A DNA stretch of 64,000 nt from Liquidambar formosana (taxonomy: Eukaryota; Streptophyta; Magnoliopsida; Saxifragales; Altingiaceae). The stretch covers positions 24,756,430-24,820,429 of the forward strand of contig CM077826.1 of NCBI GenBank assembly GCA_039720395.1, written 5' to 3'. Positions 13,183 through 26,762 of the stretch are shown one piece after another; positions within the stretch are counted from its first letter, which is position 1, and every line of letters begins with the position of its first letter. The notes beneath the pieces were generated by a model, which searched no databases, was not told the DNA's origin, and saw only the letters and a list, made by a program, of their open reading frames with translations. A program made the translations under genes and the position numbers.

Positions 13183-16100
13183 ATTCAACCCTGAAAAAAA
13201 CTATATTAAACCTCAAAAAAGGAACCCTTACCCTACATCCACGTCTCCAAACCAGAAAGACAGTCTTGAGAAGATCTATCATTTCTTATTTCTCAGGGTT
13301 TGGATGGTTTTCTGGATTTCACTTCTTTGTCTGTTGGGATGGGGGATAAAGTGCGCATTTGGGAGGATCATTGGAGAGGGGAAGCTTCTTTTTCTTCTTT
13401 GTTTCCTGTCTATTCAGGCTTTCTTTGGCTCATAATGCTTCTATTTCTTCTATGATTTCAGCTAATTCTGTTCATCATGGTTGGGATTTCAAATTTTTTA
13501 GGCATCTCAATGACAGGGAAAGTGTAGAGTTATCAGCTCTGTTGTTATTATTGGATGGTTTTTCCTTGAGAGATTCCACTCTAGATAGGAGGATTTGGTC
13601 TGCTCATTCCTCAGGTGTCTTTTCTTGTAAATCGTATTTTGATATATTGATTGAGTCTCCAAATAGTCCCTTTGTCTTCCATCAGTCTTCATTTGGAAAG
13701 CTAGTGTGCCCCTCAAAGTTCGTGTTGAAGGAGGCCTTTCCTTAACTTATGTCTACAGTGGTGTGTTATGTGCAAGAGTGATGTGGTGAGTATTGACCAT
13801 CTTTTGCTTTTTTGTCCTGTGGCTTTTTGGTTGTGGCAAAGACTTTTTAGTCTTGGGTTCTCCCAGGTTGTGTTTTGAGGATGTTTGAGATTCATTTTTG
13901 GGGCCTTGGTAGTGGCAAGAAGGCAGGTATTATTTGGAGCTGTGCCATTCTCGTGGTGTTTTGGGTTATTTGGATTGAAAGGAATGCTTGGATATTTTAT
14001 AATAGGGAGACTTCTTCACTTGAGTTGTGGGATAAGGTTCACTTTTTGGGCTCACTCCTGAAAAGTGTTTGGTGACATTCATTTATTTGTGCTGAAATCT
14101 TATTGGATGGCTGTTTGTCATTAGTTTTATCTTCTCATTTGTTTTATCATTTTTTTTTTTTTGGGGGTGTTCTAGCGGACTTCTTGTCCTCCTCTTGTAC
14201 TTTTCCTTCATTTCTTATTAATAATATTTTCTTGTTGCTTATCAAAAAAAAAAAAAAAAAAAAAAGTTGCTAATTTGAGGATTGAGAGTATTTGTAACTC
14301 AAATAGTATTTTAGTATGACAAAAAAATCTAAACACAAGTGCTTTCAAATGTTTGAGATCTCATTTGTGGGTTTTGGGGGAAGCCAGAGGGCTGATACTC
14401 TTCGGACATGTATTGCTCTAGAGTTTTTTGCGTCCTATGGTTGGGATGGAATGCTAGTATCTTTGAAGATAAGTCGGTTGATTTGGATAGCTTGTGGCTT
14501 GGGTTCATTTTCTGGCGTCCTTTTGGGCTTCAACTTCAAAGGCCTTTGTGGGAATTCCTTTGTTATTAAATCAGATTGGGTTTCAGTTTGTCAGCTGTAA
14601 TTTTCTTTTATTTTTTGTTCCAATGGATTTCTTTGGTTATGTGGACTTCTTGTCCTACTTTGCATCACTTTGCTGTCTTCTTTAATAAAAATTTAATTTT
14701 GTTACTAATCGAGAAAAAGAGAAAAAATGAAGTCAGGGATGAAACCAAGAATTAGTTTAGGGGAGGCGACCTTAGTACCTTATTCTAATTCAAAAAATCG
14801 AGGAACCTTTAGTTAAAAAAATTTCTCGTAATTTTGAGGTAGAAAAATAAAAAATGAGAGAGGGAATGAGAGATTGGGAGGCAAATCTAGAATGAGGTTG
14901 GCCCTGCTGTGCATATTCTTAATGTAGGCATTGTGTTTTGAGTTATCCTTGTTATGGTATGTATAGTACCTATTGCATGGTACATCTTAAGATATTGATA
15001 ACGTTATTTGTCTAAACTCATGGTTTGGATAGGTGGGATGTGTGTCTGTATGTATGTACATAGGGATGTATGTATGCTTCTATGTCTTGCAATTTTCTTT
15101 AATTGTAGTTGTTTTAACTTCTATGAAAACATCTTCCCATTTTTTCTGCATAAGAAACAAATACATTATAAAACCATAGAACGAATTCTTTGGGGAAGCT
15201 GAGAAGATGTTTTTTTGGACTTTTTGAGTGGGGTGCCCCTACAGGTTTTTCCTTATCGGGTGATACAGTCTTTTGTTGAGGCTTTACACTTGTAATTGTT
15301 TTTCCTTTTAACTCACACATACCGCGTGTGTATAGAGGCTTCTCTTCCTTTCTCTAATAAAATTATTACTTCATCAAAAAAAAAAAAAAAAAAAAAAAAA
15401 TTATGAGAGGTATGGCTGAGAAGTCCTGTACAAGCAAAACAAGACAAAGAATGTACAACTCAGCATAGTAAGACCAACAAAAGCGCCTCAAGGATGATAA
15501 TAGTAGTCCGTGAGGGTTTCCAAGATGGTGGCCCCTCATTTTCCATAAACATGTCTTTAACGATTACCATTTTCTCGAATTAGTATATGATTTAATTATT
15601 CAAATTTCCTGACCGTTATCTTGATCATTGTTTGTGATTTATGCTTGACTATTGTGTACTTTTCCAGTGCCACTTCTCCTTGTGGGATATGGTTTTGGAG
15701 CTTCATTTGTCGCCCTTTTTGCTCAGTTGGGTGGCGGAATATATACAAAAGCAGCTGATGTTGGAGCCGACCTTGTTGGAAAAGTAGAGCAGGGAATACC
15801 GGAAGATGATCCTCGGAATCCTGCTGTTATTGCAGATTTGGTATCTAACCTTCTTTTTCGTGACTTCTGAATTTAAAATCCTGTACATTAACTGCTGCCA
15901 CTTGTTGTTTGACATTCAAATTGGTTTCTCTTCTCCATTTTTGTAATACGGGTATTCCTATCTAATAGGAAAATATACTTCATTATTTTTCTCATTGAAG
16001 TTTAATCTTCCATTATTTATCCTTGTTTGCCATAGTAATTATGTAAATATTTTTTTGAGAGGCATTGCGAATAAATGCACTATTGCTTTACCTTCATTAT

Positions 16101-19100
16101 CTTGATTCTAAAGAAAGATGGGTCAATTAGTATTTGTGATTTTAGGCCTATTATTTTTTTGTAAGGGTAAAGCATATTGTATTAAATCAAAGGAGGCAAT
16201 TACCAAGTATACAGGGAGTATACCTAAAGAAAAATAAAAACAAAAAGCCTAAAGAATCAAGCTGTCCAAAAAATTCTCCAGAGGTGTCTGGCGGAAAAAG
16301 AAGCCAGGATCACCCCACTCAAACAGTAAGCTCAAAAATATAATATCTTAGCTTTTCAATTCCCCTCACTCAAAAGTTCTCCTATTTGTTTCTTTCCAAA
16401 TAGCCCAAAGTGTGGCATGTGGCACCATCTTACAAATAGCCTAGGCATCCTTATTTTTGCTTTTGCACCACCAGGATCCAACCATCTCTAGCACTGACCG
16501 AGGCATCATCCATTGGATTCCAAAAGCCTTGAAGCACTTTGTCCACAATTTCTTAGCGATCTCAAAGTGTAAGGACAGGTGGTTGACAGTCTCACCTTCA
16601 TTCTTGCACATGACACACCTATTGGGAAGTTGAAAGCCTCGCTTTTGGAGATTATCAATAGTCAGGCACCTACTCCAGCATGTAACCCAAACAAAGAAAG
16701 AGATTTTAGATGGGATATTTGGTACCCACACTCTACTCGAAGGGAATCCACTTCTCTCCCCGTTGGTCAATGCAGCAAAAAGCAATCCCACTGAGAATTT
16801 ACTAATCGACCTTTCTCCAAACAATTTTATCCTCCTCATTTCTGTGAATTTCAATTGAGTAGATCTTTTCAAAGAAAAGTGTGACATCTTCAACTACCCA
16901 TCATGTAAGTTTCTACCCAACAAAACATCCCAATTCACTACATTACCATTCCAGCTAACCAGATCTCCCACCTAATCTTCTCTGTTAACCACCACGCCAA
17001 ACAGATTAGGAAACTCCTCTCTCAAAGTCCTATTCCCACACCAGACGTCACTCCAAAATCTTACTGTGTTCCCATCTCCTATTTTAAAACCTATCTCCTT
17101 CCTAAAAGATTCTAAATCAGTCATGATATTTTTCCAAACACCAGTTCATGATTGCTTCTCAGTATTCTCGGCCACCAATCACCTTCCTCACTTCCATGTT
17201 GCCACTCCACTACCCTCCTCCACAATGCTTCTTTTTCAGTGGAAAATCTTTACAGCCATTTCCCAATCAGCGCCTTGTTTCCCTTAATGGTCTAAAACCT
17301 AGTCCACCAGATTGTTTGGGAGAGCATATGGTCTCCACTTAACCAGATGCATAGTTTAGTATAAGAGTGGTTTCTCTTTTAGGTGGAGAAATTGGGTCAA
17401 ATGGTGTTTGGAAGAGGCCAATTTTGCAGTTATTATTAATGGGCTCTTTCATTGCCACCTGAGGTCTTAGAGAAGGAGGCCCCCTTTTGTCTTTTTTATT
17501 CCCTCCCTTCCACCCCCACCCTCTTTCCTTTTACCCACCATGGTGATGGATGTGCTTAGTACTTAGTAGATATTAGTAGGGCTGAGGAGGTGGGTTTTGT
17601 TAAGGGCTTAGAGATTGATAGAAATAAGGTTAGAGTACACACCTCCAATTTCCAGGTGGCACTATTTTATTTTATTTTTTTGTTCCTTTGGGAAGAGAGG
17701 ATCAATTTATGAGTATTAAGCTTATCTTAAAATTGTTTGAAGACATTTCAGGCCTCACCGCCTCAAAGTTAACTTGGATTAAAGTGATTTGGCTGGCATT
17801 ACCATTGAAGAAGAGAAGATGTCTAACCTTGCTAAATTTTTGGGTTGTGTTATAGGGGAGTGGCCCTTAAGTGCCTTAGCCTACCTTTGGGAGGCAACCC
17901 TAGAGTTGTTGAGTTTTGGTACCCGGTAGTGGAAAAGGTGTTTAGGCACCTTAATGGGTGGAAGAAAGCTTACATTTTTTGGGTGGAAGGATTACTTCAA
18001 TGTTGGCCTCTCACATATTTCAATCTACTATCTTTCTTTATTTAAAATGTCGGTAAAGGTATCTCTTTGGTTTGACAGGATGCAGAGGGATTTTTTGTGG
18101 TTTGGTGCGGGGAAGAAGATGAAGGCATCCCACATCCTATAAATATTTGGTTTGTTATGGCTTTGGGCCCGCCACCTAATAGATTTTAGGTTAACATGGC
18201 ATTGGAGCCAATTGTTGTTATTGGGCCTGCTCCATCCGGGGAGCTAGTTGTTTTTGTTCACATCATAGACCTGTTCTTAGTCGTGTTTAGACCTACAAAT
18301 GGATCAAATATGGATCGGAAGGGAGTGGGGAGGGTAGGAGAGATCATTTGGTTATGTGGGATGTTGTGTCTAGGCTTTAGTCTCAGGAGGGTTAGCTTTG
18401 GGAAATATTGTGAAAAGGAATATTGCTTTAGCTGGCTAGGGGCTTTGGAGGTTCCTCTTGAGAGTGATTCTTTATGGCATGCTATTATTAAGAGTAAATA
18501 TAGAGTGCTGGCTAATAGCTGGGATGCTCAACCAAGTTCTAGGATTTCGGTAAGGTGTCCTTGGAAATTTATTTCATAGGGCTTGTTGTATTTCTTGGAA
18601 CTCACTTCCTTGTATGTGGGGAAGGGGGATAGGGTGCGTTTTTGGGAAGACACTTGGAGAGGTATTCATGTAACGACTCTCATCAAGAAGTCAGAGTCAT
18701 CCTTTGCTCTTATACCAAATGTAACGACCCTCAAAACACGTTCAAATTTATGAGCTCCGTACAAATAAAATTCTTTCAAAAATGAATTTCCTTTGAAATT
18801 ATAAAATATTGTATAGCTGCGGAAAGCGGTGGCTAACTCAAAACTCATGTGAATATACCTTGCTCAACTCATTAAATAATATTTACATCAACTTTAGAGA
18901 AATAATAAATAAAATAAGTCAACACAATAATCTCTCTAAATCTCGACCCCAATTCTACTGCCTCCAACAATGATAACCTGAAAATATATTGGGGTGAGCG
19001 ACAACTGCCCAGTAGGAAAATCTACTTCTATATGATAAATAATGTTTCAAACATCTCATGCAATAGACGCATTTATATGAAAAAATAATAGATAAGCCAA

Positions 19101-20823
19101 ATAATACGAATTCCAAATCATACACCTCGAATATAATCCAACGATCAATAATAATTCAATTCCCAAATATATTGGCCATCTAAGAACCATCATAATTCAT
19201 GACATCAAATAATACCACTATAATATTCATCAGCCTATACAGTATCAAATCTAATATACATATCAAAATATTCATCATTCATTGTACAAGAATTAAACCC
19301 CCTACCTCAATTGATGTGAATATTAATTCTCCATCTCCATTCTCTTACTCACTCACTCACTCATTCTCTCTCTCTCTCTCTCTTATCTGCTGTACTCTGT
19401 CTTCCGCTCACCCTTCTTTGCTTTTCCTGTTCCCATATTACTCTTGCTCAGAAGTAATGGGTTTATCCGTATATATATAGGATAGATGACTAAGTTGGTG
19501 CCAAAGATATGCTTCCCATACTTCACGTGGGCTCACTAGCTTTTATCATGATATCATATTATTAAGTTTATATATATACATTTTCAAGAATCCTCCATGT
19601 ACAATGTCCACCGCCTCCCATTATATAAGATAATAAAATAATATAATAATATGTTAAGTCGGTAGTGGAGAGTATACTACTCCTACTAGATTCTTCATGT
19701 AATTTCTCAAAGTCTGTTAAAAGGGTCCAATTCATATTTTTCCCAAGCCCAAATATTCTTAAAGCCCATTAAGAAATTCTAAGCCCAATAAAATGGTCCA
19801 ACCCAATACATGTATAATAATAATATAAATAATATATATATTTTTCAAATAAAATTCAATCCCAACGTAATTTCAAATTAACATATAGTAATTATCCGGG
19901 GTGTTACAATTCACCCTTTTGTTATTTGTTCCCCCGTTTTTATAGGCTTTCTTTGTTTCATAATACTACTATATCTTCCATGGTTTCTTTAGATTTAAAT
20001 TCTAGTGGGTGGGATTTCAAATTCTTTTGGAATTTAAATGATTGGGAGAGTTCAGAGTTTGCATCTTTGTTGTTGTTATTGGAGGGGTTTTCTTTGAGAG
20101 TGTGCATTCCAGATAGGAGGATTTGGATAGCAAATTCCTCCGGAGCCTTTTCTTGCAAATCTTACTTTGAAAAATTGATTGAGTGTCCTTACATTTCTTC
20201 TTTTTTTCCGTTTAGCTATGCTATGGAAGGTGATGGTGCCCCTCAAAGTTAAGGTTTTTGCTTGGACTGTAGATTTAAGAGACTTAATACCAATGATTGG
20301 TTTTAAAAGAGGAGGATTTCTAGTTATGCGCGGCCTCAGTGGTGTGTTATGTGCAAAGGAGCAGAGGAGAGCAGCATTGTTCACCTTTTCTTACATTGCC
20401 ATGTGGCTAGATGGATGTGGCAAAAGATATTTAGTTGTGTTGATGAGCTTTGGGTGGCTCTGGATTTGGTTAGGAGGGTATTTGAGATTGATTTTTGGGG
20501 ATTTGTGAAGGGAAGGAAGGCTAGAATCCTTTGGAGGTGTGCATTTATTGTAGTTTTTTGCGTCATTTGGCTTGAAAGAATGCGAGGATTTTTGAAGATA
20601 AGGAGTCTTCTTTGATTCATATTGTGGGATAGGGTGCATTTCTTTGGATCATTTTGGGCTTATTCTTCTAAGGAATTTGTGGATATTCCTTTATTTTTAT
20701 TGAAGTCTCACTTGAGGGCTGTTTGTTCTTAGTTTTTTTTTTTGTTTTCTTATTGATGGATGTCTGGTTTTAGGTGGATTTCTTCCTCCTCCTCTTGTAA
20801 CTGTGATTGTTTTCCTTTATTAG

Positions 20824-20855
<32 letters not shown>

Positions 20856-23800
20856 AGAAATTTCCAGTCTATGCTGATGATTGTACTTCTTGGAACTTAC
20901 ATTTTGTTTAAAGAAATTTGAATGATAGAGAAATCTTGGATCTGTCTTACGTTATTAGACGACGTCTTTCTTTCTTTATCTCATCTAGATGAGAGATGTT
21001 GGTCTCATCGACTCTAGTGGTCTTTTTTTTTCGCCTAGTTTTTCTTCAATTAAGCATCAAAGATGACCTTTCCTCGAATCTTCCTCCAGCTAAAATGATT
21101 TGGAAGGTCAAATTTTCTCTAAAGGTAAGGGTATTTGCTTGGTTGGTAGATCACAATAAAGTGAATACTACTGATGATCTGCTTCAATGTAAGAAACCTT
21201 GTCTAGCCTTGATGCCTCATATTTGTTTTTTGTTCAAGAGTGTTAATGAAAAAAGTTATCACTTGTTTTTGCATTCCCCAGTTTCATTAATTTTTTTTAT
21301 TATTGCTGGTTTATCTTGGGGTGGTCCTAGAAAGATTACCTCTATGGTGGGGGATCGGTTTTCAAAGTTTTGGCAATGGGGATTGAAGTAAAGTGATTTA
21401 TTTTGGGTTTCATCGGCTATTATTTGGGTGGTTTATTGGGAAAGGAACTCTAGAATCTTTGAAGATCAAGCTAAGGATTTTGATTGTTTGTGGGATAAAA
21501 TTTTGTTCATTTCTTCTCTTTGGGCTTCGGGTCATTGTGGAGTTTAAAGGAGTTTCTTTGTTTTGTATAATGTAGGATGGGAAAATGGTTTGCGATTTTA
21601 AGAAGAGGTCTTCGTCTTTTGTTCAAAGATGGATTCCCTGCCAGATGGGGAGGTGATATTATACATTGATGAGTGTTCTATTGGTAACCTGGGTCAAAGC
21701 CGCATTGGGGGGTATTTTTAGATATCATAAGGACAGTTGATTGTTTCTTTCTCTAAACTGGTTGGCATTGGTCATATGATTAGAGTGGAGGCTCTTGTAC
21801 TTCTTGAAGGGCTTAGGGATGCTTCTATAGTAAAGCCCTGTGATTTAAACCATATGGATTGGCCTTGGTGCCTGAGTGATTTGATGCTAAGTCATGTGAA
21901 CTTTAGTCTCCTTGAAGGACATTCGTAAGGCTAGGGCGAATAGGTGAATAAATATCCCGCCCATGCTTTAGATTTGTTGAATTAGTGCATTTCTTATTTC
22001 TTTGCCTTCATTTTACGGAAAAAAAGATTGTGTTCTACTTTCCACCACTAGAATCTTTCATGTTGCCTCTGCTTGCATGAGTGTAAAATTTATTCCATAC
22101 TTCCTTTTTTATTTCACTTTTATTTTTCACAAAAACTATTAGTTGTCCTAGATAGGGAGCATACTTCTTCAATAGATTCTTGTTGTGTTGTTGCGACTAT
22201 TTCTAGTTGACAAGTGTATTATTATTATTAGTTTTTTGATAAGGTAAATGATTGTATTAGAAAAGAAAAGGGATTAAACCCTCATACATGAGACATATAC
22301 AAGAGAATAAATCGGAGCTCATAAACAAAAAGAGACTCCCAAAAAGTTAAGCCCCATCCCACCTATTACTTACTAAGGGAGTTGACAAAATCACTATAGG
22401 AAAAGTAACTCCCACCCAAATAACTACACGACCACTAATAAAGAGATTTGACCAAAGAAGATTTGAGCTCCATAATTGATGATTACTCTTCTTCCAAAGT
22501 TCTCAAAGTTACGTTCTTTTCAAATGCACCACAAAAGAGCATGAGGAACCATTCTCCAAACAGCCTTGGTTTCTTTCCGTTTTCCTCTAACCCACCAACC
22601 CGAAATCAAAGTCGTGTGTAGATGAAGTCAAGACCCATTTAATACCAAAAAGTTGAAACATAAGCTCCGATAAGCACCTCGCCACCCCACAATGAATGAA
22701 AAGAACCACTGCCTCTCGTAGACATAAGTACATCTATTAGGAAGCTCCCACCTCATTCTAACCAAGTTGTCAATGGTAAGACACTTCTTATGCGCTGCTA
22801 ACAAGAAATAAAGGCCACCTTAAAGGGCATCGAAGGGATCTAAATGTTCTTAGCCTGTTGGAATACCTCCATGTTGAAATCCAAAGAAGAATAAAATGAT
22901 TTCACCAAGAATAAACCTTTAGGATCTTTGCTCCATCTCAAGGTATCATTCCCTTCCAAAGAACTCTTGCATTTATAAAGTGCATGAAAAAAATTTAAAA
23001 CAATCTCCAACTCCCAATCATTAAAATTATGACAAAAAGTGACATTCCAAAAAACTCCACCCCCTCTATCACCAATGTAGTCATGATCCAAGCTTGCTTA
23101 TTAATCGCAATTTAAAACAAATAAGGAAAATCCTCCATAAGGGGTCTATAACTGCACCACATATCTTTCCAAAATTTTATCCTATTTCCTATTCCTCTTC
23201 GCACTTTAAAACTTATATATTTGAAAAAAGTATCACATTCTAACATAATTGCTTTCCAAAAACTAGTACCATGTTGTAAAGCGAAGTCCCACATCGCTTG
23301 GGAGTTGATGTAATGTGCAATATATAAGTGTAAGGGCACCCTTGCCTCAACAGCTAGCTTTTGGGGTGAGTTCTACACTTCTACCCAAGCATTCTATCAT
23401 GGTATCAGAGCAGGGGCTCCTAGGGATGGGTAGGGTGCGTGTCCCTGGCCTGCAAATGGCAGATGCTGCTGAGTAAGCACGCTGGGTGTGAGGGAGGGTG
23501 TAAAGCGAAGTCCCACATCGCTTGAGAGTTGATGTAATGTGCAATATATAAGTGTAAGGGCACCTTTACCTCAACAGCTAGCTTTTGGGGTGAGTTCTAC
23601 CCAAGCATTGTATCACATGTGATCTTCTACTATTCTTAGACCACCAACCCCCTTCCCTCACACCATACTTCCAAACAATAACATCCCTCCATAAGCGTTG
23701 GAACACCTATCCCAAACCTCCATATCCGCTTCCCAAGGAGAGCTTGATTCATATTGTAAATGGATTTAAATCCCAACCCCCCATAAGCATTTGGTAAACA

Positions 23801-25434
23801 AACCGTATGCCAATTAACGAGGTGAAATTTGAACTCTCCATTCAAGCCGTTCCATAGAAAATCTCTTTGAAGTTTTTCAATTCTTAAAGCGACCGACTTG
23901 GGAATTTTGAGGATGGACATGAAACAAATTGGAATGCTAGCAAGAGAACTATGAATCAAGGTTAGTTTACCTCGTTTCGAGAGAGAACCTTTTTTCCACC
24001 CACTAAGTCTTTTTTCAATTTTCTCAAGCACCGGATCCCAGCTTCTTTATAAATAGCTCCAAGAGGGAGACCAAGGTAAGTGATAGGCAAACTCCCTACT
24101 TTGCAATTTAAATTGAAGGCAAGCTCATTGATGTCGTTGATGTGGCCAATAGGAATGATTTCACTCTTCCCAAGATTAACTTCAAGCCCGAGACCACTTC
24201 AAAAAAGAGGAGGACCATCCTTAGATGTCCAAGTTGCTTATTACTAGCACCACAAAAAAAACAAGGCATCATCCGCAAATAGCAAATGGAGATAGTCCCT
24301 TCATCTTCCCACCTCCATTCACCTAAAAGTCCTCCAAAAAATGCTCCTCATAAGCTTTTTGAGTAAGCTTACTCAATGCTTCCATAACAAGAATAAATAG
24401 TATAGCGGAAAGAGGATCACCTTATTGAAGACTTCTAGAGCCATGGAAAAAACTATAAGAGGAGCCATTAACAAGCACTGAAAAAGGAGAAGAAATACAC
24501 CAAGCAATCCATCTTTGCCATTTGAGACTAAATCCCATCTACCCAAGAAGGTAAATAAGAAAATTCCAATTTACATGATCATATGCTTTTTCCAAATCAA
24601 TTTTGCACAAAATGCCCGAATCTGCACTTCTCTTTTTAGAATCCACACATTCATTAGCCACTAACACCACATCAAGAATTTATCTTCCTTTAATGAAAGA
24701 AAATTGGGAAGAGGAGACAAGATTCCCTACCACTTTGCTAAGTCTACTGGCTAGTCTTTGCAATGATCTTATAAACCGTCCTTAAGAGAGAAATGGGGCA
24801 GGAAATGACAAACTTTAACAACCTCTCCCTTTTTAGGAATAAGAGCGATAAAAGTAGTATTAACGCTGTTTTCAATTTTAGCTCTATGATAGAACACCTC
24901 AAAAACTTTCAAAATATTCCCTTTAAGAACATTCCAACACTCTTAAAAAAAGGCTAGAGTCATACCATCCGGCCTTGACGCTTTATCTCCATTCAAAGAA
25001 CACAAGTCATCCTAAATTTCTTTTTCATCAAAGGCTCCTTCCAAGCTATCAGCTTCAACTTGATTCAAAGCTTTAACAACCACACCATCTAAGAAAGTTC
25101 TTGTATCCTCTTCCTCACAAAAAAGGTTTTTCATTGTAATCCACAACTTCCTTGGAAAAATTTGTCTAATAGTTTTGCATAGTTTTTCAGTAGCATCTTT
25201 ATTTTCTGATGTATTTTATTTAATTTAACTAATTTACCATCACTTTGAAGGTTGGAGACAATGTTGGTGATTGTGCAGCTCGAGGTGCTGATCTGTTTGA
25301 AAGTATTGCAGCGGAAATTATCAGTGCTATGATAATTGGGGCAACAATGGCTGAACGTTGCAAAATTGAAGGCAAGTACCAAGTTTCTTTGATATTGAAA
25401 GTGTGTTCCTTTTCTGTTGTTCTTGTTTTCATTG

Positions 25435-25479
<45 letters not shown>

Positions 25480-25809
25480 TTTGGGGTTTTGGTGTTGGGG
25501 GGGGGGGGTTCCTTTTTTTCTTTTTGAGAAGAGAAAAAAGGAATTTATTGAGAATTATGTATTCTTGTTAGATAGTGTGCTGTTCTTCCTGTGCCTGTGG
25601 TTAGCACTTCTCAGTGCATCTTGTATTGCCAATTGGATTATTTGTAATTTTTTACTCTGCATGAATTGGTCTGGTAAGAACAAATTGGGACCACCAACCG
25701 ATGACATGGTTTTGCAATTGTCTACAACCAATGACTTTGTTTTCCTTCTATGAAGCAGAAACAAAGAATGGTCCTTGGCAAGAAGATACGCATGGATCAT
25801 TATTTTCGG

Positions 25810-25843
<34 letters not shown>

Positions 25844-26050
25844 TAGCATCATCACTGTTCCCATGGGATGTTAATTATAGTAATCCTGTAAAGAAAATCT
25901 GTCAACTGCACAGTATTCCCAGTGCTTTGCCGCTTTATTGATTTTTTTCTTCTTCTGACGATGAGTCTGCTGGTTTTAGCCATGTGAAGATCTGCTTAGT
26001 CTTGTAGATCTGTGTATAGTAGGTTAATAGAAAGACTGTATAAAGTAGCG

Positions 26051-26107
<57 letters not shown>

Positions 26108-26697
26108 CCAAAAAGAAAAAAGAAAAAAAAGAAGTATTTATTCTTCTTTCAAATCTTGGATTAGTTCGTGCCGTCTTTCAATGATAATTCACCTATGGCT
26201 AAGTGTGGATAATGATTTCTGGTGTTTGTCTGTTTACTTTCATTCCTTTGTTGCTAGAGAATTTTTTATTTCATTGAATTGCGTGCTGATTTTTGAAGTG
26301 ACATGTTTGATCACCAATTCTATTACACAGTGCTTCAGCCTTTGCTATTGATTGTTGGTTTTATATTTTAAACTTTATCTATCTCCCTTATGTTAATGTT
26401 AATCCTTCCAGACATTCTACTTGTTCATGCAGATCCGACTGGCTTCATCCTGTTTCCTCTTGTCGTTCACTCTTTTGACCTGGTTGTATCATCGGTTGGA
26501 ATATTTTCAATAAGGGGCACACGTGATTCTGGAGTGAAGGCTCCCACAGAGGACCCAATGGCAATTCTTCAAAAAGGATATTCCGTTACAATTGTTTTAG
26601 CTGTTCTGACATTTGGTGCGGTAATATTTCATTTACAGTTGGAAAATGTTGATGTAAATTGATTGCGGGAGCCAGTTTAATGTTCTCCTGACTCTGT

Positions 26698-26762
<65 letters not shown>

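Larger units (their letters stand above)
25372..26432 (+). other. AVP2: GC-AG intron 7 of AVP2
   Basis: Exon 7 ends AAATTGAAG and the intron starts GCAAGT; it ends CATGCAG before ATCCGACTGG. Only this boundary keeps the conserved KIED/P-T-G-F frame. It contains a (CT)n run, a (TA)n run and a C31-A16 tract. Confidence 0.85.
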
